Assembly (NCBI GenBank): GCA_963706555.1
Contig: OY970164.1
Span: 5,022,001-5,086,000 of the forward strand
Source of the DNA: Bog-473 sp963706555
Lineage (GTDB): Bacteria > Actinomycetota > Acidimicrobiia > Acidimicrobiales > RAAP-2
Length of the DNA stretch: 64,000 bases
Reading direction: 5' to 3'
This document shows positions 16,849 to 24,893 of the stretch, piece by piece. The translations under genes and the position numbers were made by a program. The first letter of the stretch is position 1. Each line of letters begins with the position of its first letter. The notes below the pieces were generated by a model. It saw nothing but the letters and a program-made list of their open reading frames with translations. It did no database searches and was not told the DNA's origin.

Positions 16849-18028
16849 TGTCGGTGCCGAGAATGCCATCCATCGGCCACGACCAGCACTTTGACGCCTG
16901 GACTCCTCGCGGCGAGCATCGGGCAGTGACTCTTTCGCTCCTCTACCGGGTGTTCTGTCGCGTCCTCCAGCTGATCCGACTCATCTGCCGCAGCAACGTT
17001 GACCTCGCCGTCGAGGTCGTCATTCTCCGACACGAAGTGGCGGTCCTCCGTCGCCAGGTCCACCGACCGACGCTAGAGCCGGCAGATCGGGCCGTGTTGG
17101 CTGGACTCGCACGGCTGCTCCCCCGCCAACATCTCGGGCGGTTCTTCGTCCAGCCGGACACCCTGCTTCGCTGGCACCGGGACCTCGTCGCCAAGCACTG
17201 GACCTACCCGCACGGACGGCCCGGTCGGCCAGCCGTTCCGACGGGCACCACCGCGCGTGTCCTCCGATTGGCGAAGGAGAACCCGACTTGGGGCTACCGC
17301 CGCATCCAGGGTGAGCTCGCCACCATGGGCATCGTCATCGCGCCCTCGAGCGTCTGGGTGATCTTGAAGCGACACGGTGTCGAGCCGTCGCCGCGGCGAT
17401 CAGAACCTACCTGGGCGGAGTTCCTCACCGAACAGGCGAAAGGGCTAATGCCCTACGACTTTTTCCATGTCGACACCATTTTTCTCCGCAGGCTCTACGT
17501 CCTCGTGTTCATCCACCACGACACCCGTCTCGTGCGGATCGCCGGTGTGACCGCCACGCCGGTCACCGATTGGGTGACCCAGCAAGCCCGCAACCTCTCG
17601 ATGGACCTCGCCGAACAGGTGAGCGCGATCAAGTTCCTCATCCGCGACCGCGACACAAAGTTCACTGCTTCCTTCGACGCCGTCTTTGCTGCGACGGCAT
17701 CAGGGTCATCAAGAGCCCGGCCCGGGCACCCCGGGCGAACGCCATCTGCGAACGCGTGATCCGCACCTTGCGGCGCGAATGCCTCGACCGGATGCTCATC
17801 CTCGGTCGCCGCCATCTCGAGACCGTGCTCGCCGAGTATGTCGAGCATTACAACTCGCACCGCCCCCACCGATCGCTCGATCAACGTGCCCCGTCAGCGA
17901 TCGCTTCGACTGCGGCGCTCATCGGTGACGTCGACCCGACAAGGCTACGAAGAGCCGATCGTCTGGGAGGCCTCGTCCACGAGTACCGGATGGTCGCCTG
18001 AGCTGGTCGGACGAGTTATCGGCACCCA
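16849..18028 (+). mobile_element. Insertion sequence, LRHEV/rve-type group, copy 2
   Basis: 1180 bases. The left end TGTCGGTGCCGA is the same as in copy 1; the right end reads GTTATCGGCACCCA and then abuts a 5'-truncated IS3. It is about 80% similar to copy 1 by eye, so the two are separate arrivals, not a recent duplication. The upstream 150 bases after the hydrolase operon hold no gene. Confidence 0.78.
16926..18001 (+). pseudogene. rve-type DDE transposase, frameshifted
   Basis: Same transposase group as copy 1, here without the amber codon. It reads through LRHEVAVLRRQVHRP, WGYRRIQGELATMG, DFFHVDTIF and FLIRDRDTKFTASFDAVFAAT. One G is then missing near 17697, and the expected GIRVIKSPARAPRANAICERVIRTLRREC continues in another frame to TGA 17999-18001. 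The catalytic glutamate region is thus out of frame. Confidence 0.8.
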
Positions 18029-18030
18029 GC

Positions 18031-18249
18031 GGCAAGTCGATCGCCGAGGTGGCCGGTGACCTCGGCCTGACGGTCAGTGCGGTGCGGCGCTGGGTGGCCC
18101 AGGCTGACATCGACGCCGGTCGTCGGCCGGGCATGACCAGCGAAGAGCATGCTGAGCTGGTCCAACTTCGAAAAGAAAATCGAGTCTCGCGCGAAGAGCG
18201 TGACATCTTGAAAAGAGCCACAGTTTTCTTCGCCAAGGAGACCCGATGA
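18031..18249 (+). pseudogene. IS3 orfA, missing its 5' end
   Basis: Reads GKSIAEVAGDLGLTVSAVRRWVAQ, a transposase helix-turn-helix, then a leucine-zipper-like LVQLRKENRVSREERDILKRATVFFAKE, the standard IS3 OrfA end. About 20 N-terminal residues are missing because IS copy 2 abuts here. It overlaps orfB by ATGA at 18246, as in IS3 elements that use programmed frameshifting. Confidence 0.82.
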
Positions 18250-18902
18250 ACGTGTACCCGTTCATCGAGGCGGAGGAGGCTGAGCAGGACGCAAACATCG
18301 CCATGGCTTGCGCCCTGCTCGAGGTCTCCCGATCCGCCTACTACGAATGGTCCAAGCACGTCCCTTCGGCTCGCGACGTCTCCGACGCCGAACTCGGCGA
18401 CAAGATCGTCGACATCTTCACCAAGAGCCGAGGGACCTACGGGGCACCGAGAATCACCACCGAGCTGGCCGAGTCGGGCGTCTGTGTCGGGCAAAAGCGG
18501 GTGGCCCGCCTCATGGTGCGTCGGGACCTGATCGGGCGCTGCAAGCGCCGCTTCAAGGTAACGACCGCCCCTGACCCCAACGCCACCTCGCTCGCTCCGG
18601 ACCTGATCAAGCGAGCCTTCGCGTGGTGCGGGGACATCACCTACATCCGCACCTGGGAGGGCTGGCTCTATCTGGCCACCGTCATCGACCTGGCCAGCCG
18701 GCGGGTGGTCGGCTTCGCCATGGCCGATCACATGCGGACCGACCTGGTTTGTGACGCCTTGGAGATGGCCATTGCCCATCGTCAGCCCGCATCGGGGCTG
18801 ATATTTCACGCCGACAGAGGATCGCAATACACATCAGCGCAGTTTCGCCAGCTCCTGGCCCACCACCACGTTGTCCAGTCGCTCTCGCGGCCCCGCCAAT
18901 GC
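18246..18902 (+). pseudogene. IS3 orfB transposase, 5' part
   Basis: 219 codons: an HTH_21-like region (LLEVSRSAYYEW, TYGAPRITTEL), then rve core motifs CGDITYIRTWEGW (first D) and FHADRGSQYTS (second D). It stops being IS3 sequence after SLSRPRQC at 18902. The missing part with the catalytic E is found at 22663 in the same frame phase. Confidence 0.85.
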
Positions 18903-18977
18903 CTATTTACCGGCTATTCCAGTCGGATGAATCCGGCGAGTCACCTAAGGAATTCACAAGATTTGGCGGCATGATGC

Positions 18978-20096
18978 TTGCCTTTGGTGACGCGTTCAGT
19001 TACAGATGTTGTGGTGACCGATGAGGGGCTTCGGCTTGATCGGATAGCGGGTGGCTGGGCCTTGGCCGGTGCTGGGGTCGACCGGTTCGCATTGGTGAAC
19101 GAATACCTGAGCTATTTGTCAGATCGGAACTACTCGCCGCACACAGTCCGCGTCTACGGCTTCTCGCTGCTGGCGTTGTGCCGGTGGTTGACGAACGAGG
19201 AGATTGATCTCGACGCAGTGAACACCGACGTGCTGCTGCGCTATCTCGCCGCATGCCGGCAGGCAACGGTTCCTGGTCGACCTGGCCCGAATGTCGTGCG
19301 TTTGGATGGCCGGCGTGCCGACGGATACGCGCCGGCGACCGTGAACAATCGACTGGCCGCGATCTCGGGTTTGTTCGAGTTCCGAGCGATGCGTGATCCC
19401 GATGCCAAGAACCCGGTCCCAAGGGGCCGAGAGGCGAGGAGGCTCACTTCTGGCGAGCGAAACGGCTTGCTCGCTCATGTGGCACGCCGTCCGAGACAGC
19501 GATCAGCGCTTCGAGTTCGAGAACCCCAGCGGTTGCCTCGTGCGTTGGACGCCGGCGATGTCGTGGCCCTGGTGGGGAGTCTGCGGACCTGGCGAGACCG
19601 GGCGATGGCGGGATTGATGGTCTTTTGCGGCCTGCGGGCCGGTGAGGTGCTGGCTCTCGACGTTCGCGATGTCGACATCGGCGGAAGATGGCTGCGCGTG
19701 AGCGGAAAAGGGTCCAAAGAGCGCCGTGTTCCACTCGACGTGGACGTAGCCGGTGTCATTCAGACCTACCTGCTGGCCGAACGCCCAGAGACGCAGACCT
19801 CCCGGCTGTTCGTGGTGGCCAAAGGACCCAACCGCGGTCAGCCACTGACCCCGGCGGGCCTGCGCACGGTCTTCCGCTACCACCGGGCGGCGGCTGGTGT
19901 CCCAGGTGGCCACCCTCACGCACTTCGGCACACTTTCGGCACCGCGCTCGCCGAAGCGGGTGTTGATCTCGCTGTCATGCAGGCCTTGCTTGGCCATGCC
20001 CACATCGACACGACAGCCCGTTACATCCACCTCGCTCCTACTCACGTAAAGGCCGAGTTCGATGCTGCCAGAGACCGACAGCGTTCCCGCAGCTGA
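18978..20096 (+). CDS. tnpA: Tyrosine recombinase, TnpA-like
   Basis: 372 residues. The SAM-like N-terminal core-binding domain runs from about 37 to 140 (ALVNEYLSYLSDRNYSPHTVRVY). The catalytic domain has R220 (GLRAGEVLAL), H314-x-x-R317 (HALRHTFGTALAEAG), H340 (LLGHAHIDTTARY) and Y349, a complete tyrosine-recombinase set. The start could be TTG 18978 or GTG 18987. It overlaps the next gene by 35 bases. In Tn554 the TnpA protein performs strand exchange together with TnpB; size and order match. Confidence 0.9.
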   Translation: MPLVTRSVTDVVVTDEGLRLDRIAGGWALAGAGVDRFALVNEYLSYLSDRNYSPHTVRVYGFSLLALCRWLTNEEIDLDAVNTDVLLRYLAACRQATVPGRPGPNVVRLDGRRADGYAPATVNNRLAAISGLFEFRAMRDPDAKNPVPRGREARRLTSGERNGLLAHVARRPRQRSALRVREPQRLPRALDAGDVVALVGSLRTWRDRAMAGLMVFCGLRAGEVLALDVRDVDIGGRWLRVSGKGSKERRVPLDVDVAGVIQTYLLAERPETQTSRLFVVAKGPNRGQPLTPAGLRTVFRYHRAAAGVPGGHPHALRHTFGTALAEAGVDLAVMQALLGHAHIDTTARYIHLAPTHVKAEFDAARDRQRSRS

Positions 20097-21978
20097 CCGC
20101 AGGGCGAGGGACTACCTCGCCGAGTACGCGCGCCACCAGTTGCTCACCGGTCGGGGCAACAGCACCACCACCCAGGGGGCCAAGACCTTCATGCGGCAGT
20201 GGCCACACCCACAGGACTGGGCTGCGCAGCCACTCGCCTACAGACTGGCTGAGGGCTCACAGACAACTTCGTTCCTGATCTTTTTGATGGTCCACGGCTG
20301 GCTCCAGCCCGGCTACGACTACCTGGTGTCCCGCAAACTCTCAAGCTTTTGGCGAGAGATCGCTGCCAGTCCACTGGCTGCCGACATGGAGCGCTTCCGC
20401 CAAGGTGCCGAAGCAATCGGGTTCACCTCCATCCAGAGCCTGCGGATGGCCTCGCAATCCGTCGGTCGTCTGCTCATCGAAACCAACGTCAGCCTCGAGC
20501 AGTTGGCCCTCGATGACTTCGATCAGTTGGCCCGAGCCTGTCGACGCCGTGGCCTCGAGACTGGCAAGGGGTGGCGTCACTACCAGGGCGCCTTGAGTGG
20601 CGCCCATCGGGTGCTATTCCATCTGGGCATCCTTGACGCCCCGCCGCCTCCTTGGCAGCAGCCCAAGGCGTTCGCCGCTCGCGTTGTTGACGTCCATCCC
20701 ACTCTCCAGCCGGCATTCGTGGCCTATCTGGAGCGCAAGACCGGGACGTGTAAACCCAAGACCGTGACCGGCATGGCGACGCGCTTGGTTCACTTCGGCC
20801 GCTTCCTCGCTGAGCACGACCCCGATCTCACCTCGCTGGCTGACCTCGACCGACAGCGCCACATCGAGCCCTACTTGAACTTGGTGGCCAGGGCGATCAA
20901 CTCCAAGAACGGCGAGCCCATCACGACGGCCGATCAGGCCCGGCGGATCTTGACCGTCTCGGTCTTCCTCAACGACGTCACCGAGTGGGGATGGAAAGAC
21001 GCACCGAAGCGGCGCCTCATATTCCGCTCGGACACCCCGCGCCTGCCCAGACCTCTTCCGCGCTACCTGCCCGTCGATGCCGACCGACGTCTCGGTGAGA
21101 CTCTGGCTCGATCCGATTTCCGGCTCGCGGCCGATGCTTTGCTCTTGGCCCGCGCCTGCGGGCTGCGCATCGGCGAGCTGCTCGACCTCGAACTCGACTG
21201 CGTGCACGAAATTCCCGGCAACGGGGCGTGGCTCAAGGTGCCGCTCGGCAAACTCGACACCGAGCGGATGGTGCCCCTTGACGACGAGACCGTCACCTTG
21301 ATCGACCGGATCTGCGCCACCCGATCGGAGGGTCGAGCGATTGTGCACCCTCGAACGGGACGGCCCGCCCAGTTTCTTTTCACCCACCATGGCCGACGCC
21401 TGGCCCAAGCGGCTCTGCGCCTCGAACTCAATCGGGCCGGCGAGGCGGCCGGCATTGGCCACGTGAATCCTCATCAGCTCAGACATACCTTCGCCACTGC
21501 CATGGTGAATGCCGGGGTGTCGCTGCAGGCCCTCATGGCCCTCCTCGGTCACGTGTCGGCGGAGATGAGCCTTCGTTATGGCCGGCTGTTCGATACCACA
21601 GTGCGCGCCGAGTACGAACGGGCCCTCGAGCTGGCCAAGTCCCAGCTCGGAGAGCTGCCCAATGGACGCACTCGGATCCCGGTGACGGGCGACGGCGACT
21701 GGCGCGACGCACCGGCCATCAAGGCTCGTCTCGCCGGTGGCTACTGCCTACGTGCTCCGGCCCAGGGGTCGTGTCCCTATGCCAACATCTGCGAGCATTG
21801 CCCCAACTTCCGCACCGACGCCGCCAGTGTCTCTGTTTTGTCGGCTCAGCGGAGAGACGCTGAAGCACTGGCGGCCGATGCCGAGTCCCGCGGTTGGATC
21901 GGCGAAGCCGAGCGCCACCGACGCCTCATCACTCGCCTCGACGCCCTCTTGGCTGAAGGTGAGAATCTGGCGGGATGA
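20062..21978 (+). CDS. tnpB: Tyrosine recombinase, TnpB-like
   Basis: 638 residues, the length of Tn554 TnpB. A long N-terminal half of about 340 residues precedes the catalytic domain, which has R369 (ACGLRIGELLDLELD), H471-x-x-R474 (HQLRHTFATAMVNAG), H497 (LLGHVSAEMS) and Y506. A Cys-rich tail (GYCLRAPAQGSCPYANICEHCPNF) follows, typical of this group and probably metal binding. The stop overlaps the tnpC-like start by four bases (ATGA). All catalytic residues are present, so the element may still be active. Confidence 0.9.
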   Translation: MLPETDSVPAADRRARDYLAEYARHQLLTGRGNSTTTQGAKTFMRQWPHPQDWAAQPLAYRLAEGSQTTSFLIFLMVHGWLQPGYDYLVSRKLSSFWREIAASPLAADMERFRQGAEAIGFTSIQSLRMASQSVGRLLIETNVSLEQLALDDFDQLARACRRRGLETGKGWRHYQGALSGAHRVLFHLGILDAPPPPWQQPKAFAARVVDVHPTLQPAFVAYLERKTGTCKPKTVTGMATRLVHFGRFLAEHDPDLTSLADLDRQRHIEPYLNLVARAINSKNGEPITTADQARRILTVSVFLNDVTEWGWKDAPKRRLIFRSDTPRLPRPLPRYLPVDADRRLGETLARSDFRLAADALLLARACGLRIGELLDLELDCVHEIPGNGAWLKVPLGKLDTERMVPLDDETVTLIDRICATRSEGRAIVHPRTGRPAQFLFTHHGRRLAQAALRLELNRAGEAAGIGHVNPHQLRHTFATAMVNAGVSLQALMALLGHVSAEMSLRYGRLFDTTVRAEYERALELAKSQLGELPNGRTRIPVTGDGDWRDAPAIKARLAGGYCLRAPAQGSCPYANICEHCPNFRTDAASVSVLSAQRRDAEALAADAESRGWIGEAERHRRLITRLDALLAEGENLAG

Positions 21979-22292
21979 CAGCTCCCGAGACCCTGGCCAA
22001 AGTCGAGCAGGCCTGCGCTGATCTGCGACAAGACGGTGAAACCGTGACCTTCACGACAGTCGCCGCCGCCGCCGGCATAAGTCGCACCACGCTCTACCGG
22101 GATCCGACCCTGCGGATGGTGGTCGAAGAGCACCGGAGCCATAGTCACGATCCTCGGACCATGTCTGGCTTGGTCTCTGAGATTGGCCATCTGCGCTCCG
22201 CCGTCGAAGCCCTCGCTGAACGGGTTCGTCGCCACGAGGAACAACTTCGCCGTCTGGAGCTCCCGCCCCGTCACAAAGCGAGCAGCCGATGA
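21975..22292 (+). CDS. tnpC: TnpC-like small DNA-binding protein (DUF6262 type)
   Basis: 105 residues: an N-terminal helix-turn-helix (VTFTTVAAAAGISRTTLYRDPTLR), then a coiled-coil-like helix (LVSEIGHLRSAVEALAERVRRHEEQLRRLE). This is the expected third gene of Tn554-type modules, where TnpC influences orientation and efficiency of insertion. Coupled by ATGA overlaps on both sides (21975 and 22289). Confidence 0.83.
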   Translation: MTAPETLAKVEQACADLRQDGETVTFTTVAAAAGISRTTLYRDPTLRMVVEEHRSHSHDPRTMSGLVSEIGHLRSAVEALAERVRRHEEQLRRLELPPRHKASSR

Positions 22293-22603
22293 GCCCTCGC
22301 CGCAACAGTGAACTGGACTCGCTCATCGCCGACATCACCGTCGACTGCTACAACGACGATGAGCAACTCACCGCCTTCGAGGCCGCCTTCGACAACGACG
22401 CCACGCTGCCATGTCCCGGCCGCGTCATCGGAGAGGAAGTGAGCGTTATTTCCATCGGAATGGCCAACGATCGGCGAGAACTCATGGCCACGTGCGAACA
22501 CAAGGGCCGTCGCCACCAAATGGCACTCCTCGACATCGAACTCAACGGGGACCCGACAACCAAGACACTCGTCGCCGCCTACCGGCGCTGGAATAGCAGC
22601 TGA
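22289..22603 (+). CDS. Unrecognised small acidic protein, fourth gene of the Tn554-like unit
   Basis: 104 residues. The acidic N-terminal part (LDSLIADITVDCYNDDEQLTAFEAAFDND) is followed by strands (ATLPCPGRVIGEEVSVISIGM) and a C-terminal MALLDIELNGDP..LVAAYRRWNSS. It resembles a widespread small cytosolic group sometimes labelled calcium-binding, but I cannot assign a function. The four-base overlap with tnpC and a position 55 bases before the right inverted repeat make it part of the transposon. Confidence 0.75.
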   Translation: MSPRRNSELDSLIADITVDCYNDDEQLTAFEAAFDNDATLPCPGRVIGEEVSVISIGMANDRRELMATCEHKGRRHQMALLDIELNGDPTTKTLVAAYRRWNSS

Positions 22604-22662
22604 CCGCCAGTTCAGGACGATTACCCGTTTACCCAGCCGGGTCCCGATTAGCCGGTTAATGT

Positions 22663-22850
22663 TGGGACAACGCGGTGGCCGAAAGCTGGTTTGCCACCTT
22701 GAAAGAAGAACTGATCTACCGACAGGGATGGCCGACGCGGGCCATGGCTAAGCGGGCAATCTTCGAATTCATCGAGGTGTTCTACAACCGCCGACGCCGG
22801 CACAGCTCACTAGGGAATCTCACCCCGGCCGTCTACGAAGAAAGAAAGGA
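22663..22850 (+). pseudogene. IS3 orfB transposase, 3' part
   Basis: Reads WDNAVAESWFATLKEELIYR, supplying the catalytic glutamate missing from the 18246-18902 part, then FIEVFYNRRRRHSSLGNLTPAVYEE. Joined to C219 of the 5' part it gives an OrfB of about 280 residues, the normal length. After YEER the frame runs into a GGA repeat, with no stop for another 200 codons. Confidence 0.85.
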
Positions 22851-22880
22851 GGAGGAGGAGGAGGAGGAGGAGGAGGAGGA
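22848..22880 (+). repeat. (GGA)11 microsatellite at the transposase 3' end
   Basis: Eleven uninterrupted GGA triplets, followed by GG. In the orfB frame they encode a run of glutamates just after the normal C-terminus, where a stop codon would be expected. Confidence 0.95.
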
Positions 22881-22948
22881 GGCTCTCCGACGACAGCGAC
22901 ACTCAAGCGGCATAATCAATCTGTCCGTCAAAGCGGGTCAAGCCCAAC

Positions 22949-23137
22949 TGGACTTCGCTGGGGCCAGCAACCGTGCCTCGCCATGTCGAGCAAGACGGAT
23001 ACGAAGGGGCCAGAGCCGACTTTCTGATGAGCCGCGGACTGCATCAGGTAAACCTTTATCGCTCCTGGGCTCAGGTGTGGGAAGTGCGCAACCAAGCCGG
23101 CGACCGCCTCCGCCACCTTGGGAGCATTGTCGGCTAG
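22949..23137 (+). pseudogene. Orphan C-terminal coding fragment beside the IS3 right end
   Basis: One frame reads VPRHVEQDGYEGARADFLMSR.. GLHQVNLYRSWAQVWEVRNQAG.. DRLRHLGSIVG and ends at TAG 23135. It is protein-like (aromatic and hydrophobic spacing, few Pro/Arg runs) but has no start, and the IS3 end precedes it directly. Probably the tail of a gene cut by the IS3; family not recognised. Confidence 0.4.
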
Positions 23138-23314
23138 CTAATCCCAGACACAACAGACATAACCATCAGTGCTTACGTTTGATGACTTCTTGGTCCACGA
23201 CCACCACTACCCACATTGCCGACCGCCGCGTAGATGGTCGCCGTCGCTACAACTCGGTACCCGCCAAGTCCCGGCCTGGCTCGAAGGCCATTGTCATTGT
23301 TGGCTGTTCGGGTC

Positions 23315-24157
23315 TTAGTGGGATCGGGACGGCTCAACTTCGTCAATGCTCGGTTTCCTCGCAATCACAAACTGGTGGTCGCTGCGAGTGCGGTAGATGC
23401 CACGCTGATCCCGACACCGCTCAAGCGCCGCGAGCACAGCGGCGCGCAGAACGGCCGGATCGTTAGAGCGCAGCGCGGGGACAGCGGGCCCCACGCTGGA
23501 TACCGCACGCCACGCTATGTCTGCGTCCGGCCACTCAATCGTCGAAACACGACCGCCACGCTCAATCACCGAGAACCCGCTCGCCTCCAACATCTCCTCA
23601 GCGATGCCCGGAACGGCGATGTCGTTGAGGCGGCGCATCGACCCCCGGTGCTGCTCCGGTGCGTGAACCGCGAAGATCTTGAACAACTCGCGGATGTCAA
23701 GCGGTGGCCCCTGGCCCCAGAAACTGATGCCGATGAGCCCAGCGGGTCGTAGTACTCGGTAGGCCTCGTCCAGCGCCGCTCCGCAGCCGCCCCAGATGCC
23801 GTTCACTGACACGACCGCGTCGAAGCGTCCGTCGGTCCAGGGCAGCTCGAACATCGATCCGACTCGCAGGTCCGCGGTCGGAGTGCGCTCACTCGCCACG
23901 ACCACGAGCTCAGCAGCTGCGTCGATGCCCGCGACCTCGACTCCCATGCCGTCAGCAACCCGCACCGCCAACCCCGACCCACAGGCTACGTCGAGAAGCG
24001 AGGTTCCGGGACCGACCCCTAGCCGGGGGAGGAGCGCGAGGAGCATGTCGAGCGAGTAGTGCTCGTAAAGGCACGACCAGTCCGATGCTCTACTCCCCCA
24101 CGCTTCGCCCGCCTCCTCCCACCTGTGGGACGCAGTGCGGTCAGAGTGAGGCTCCAC
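23315..24157 (-). CDS. Class I SAM-dependent methyltransferase
   Basis: 280 residues. Motif I LLDVACGSGLAVRVAD, an acidic loop VAGIDAAAELV, motif III-like DGRFDAVVSVNGIWGGC and YRVLRPAGLIGISFWG define a Rossmann methyltransferase of the UbiE/type 11 group. The C-terminal region (FSVIERGGRVSTIEWPDADIAWRAV) is the substrate side and is not diagnostic. It is transcribed away from the OsmC gene at 24329, so the 170 bases between hold both promoters. Confidence 0.87.
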   Translation of the reverse strand: MEPHSDRTASHRWEEAGEAWGSRASDWSCLYEHYSLDMLLALLPRLGVGPGTSLLDVACGSGLAVRVADGMGVEVAGIDAAAELVVVASERTPTADLRVGSMFELPWTDGRFDAVVSVNGIWGGCGAALDEAYRVLRPAGLIGISFWGQGPPLDIRELFKIFAVHAPEQHRGSMRRLNDIAVPGIAEEMLEASGFSVIERGGRVSTIEWPDADIAWRAVSSVGPAVPALRSNDPAVLRAAVLAALERCRDQRGIYRTRSDHQFVIARKPSIDEVEPSRSH

Positions 24158-24328
24158 ATATCCATCATGCAGCGGGCACCCCGGATGGGTCCTGAAGATC
24201 CTGTGGAGATCTCCTGGAGATCATCGTCAGCGAATGATCACACCGTCTTCACGACCTGGAGGCGGCACTCACGGATAGTGGAGTCAGCGGTGACAGTCCG
24301 CCACCGCCAAGTAACGGAAGGACCCGAC

Positions 24329-24893
24329 ATGACTCAGACCGAAGCCCCCACCGTCGACAATGGTGTGAATATCGAGGCACTTCGCGGCGCCCGACAAGCG
24401 CTGACGGATGCACCCGATGCGGCGAAATTCCAGTGGCGCGCCCGCTGCGAGTGGGTGAACGGAACTCACAGCCGCTCGACCGTCACCGACTTCTTCGGCC
24501 TCGGCGAGCAGCATGCCCACCGCCAAGCGTTCACGATCGAGGCGGATCACCCCGAGGTGTTCGCGTCCGAAGACAACGGCGCGACGCCTCCCGAGATCGT
24601 CTTAGGAGCTTTGGCCTCCTGCCTCACCGCAGGTGTGGCCACCGTGGCCACCAACAGAGGCGTGCAGCTTCACTCGGTGACCGCAACCGTGCAGGCCGAA
24701 ATGGACCTCCAAGGCATACTGGGTATCGACGTTGACGTCCGCAATGGCTTCGACCGAATCGACATCAGGTACGACATCGACGCGGATGCGAGTCGCGGCA
24801 GACATCGAGGCCATCGTGGCGCAGTCTCAGAAGCGTTCCGCTGTCTTCGACATCGTGACCAACCCCACGACCGTGGAAGTCACGGTTGCCTGA
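24329..24893 (+). pseudogene. OsmC-family protein, frameshifted near the 3' end
   Basis: The first 155 residues fit the OsmC/Ohr-like fold: FQWRARCEWVNGTHSRSTV, then PPEIVLGALASCLTAGVATVATNRG with the family cysteine C98 and IDVDVRNGFDRIDIRYDIDADAS. One extra base near 24795 shifts the frame. The true end, ADIEAIVAQSQKRSAVFDIVTNP..VEVTVA, then TGA 24891-24893, is in the next frame. Only one OsmC cysteine lies in this position, so peroxidase function was doubtful even before the shift. ATG 24329 follows GGAAGG. Confidence 0.78.

Larger units (their letters stand above)
18903..22661 (+). mobile_element. Tn554-like transposon (tyrosine-recombinase trio) inserted in IS3 orfB
   Basis: 3759-base element carrying tnpA-, tnpB- and tnpC-like genes plus a fourth small gene, with sizes and order matching Tn554-type transposons. 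Both junctions show AATG (18898-18901 and 22658-22661). Eight-base inverted repeats lie just inside: ACCGGCTA at 18909-18916 and TAGCCGGT at 22649-22656. These are likely recombinase arm sites. The target reads CAATGC|TGGGAC, inside the codon pair Cys-Trp of orfB. There are no resistance or other cargo genes beyond the fourth ORF. Confidence 0.82.
18029..22960 (+). mobile_element. IS3-family element, 5'-truncated and split by a Tn554-like insertion
   Basis: IS3 sequence occupies 18029-18902 and resumes at 22663. The first codons of orfA and the left end are lost at the junction with IS copy 2. The right end is near 22950, at TGTCCGTCAAAGCGGGTCAA, a sequence typical of IS3 termini. Removing 18903-22661 restores a continuous orfB. 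Confidence 0.82.

Noticed and set aside
22848..22880. CRISPR or other array at the GGA repeat
   Set aside because: A simple trinucleotide run without spacers.
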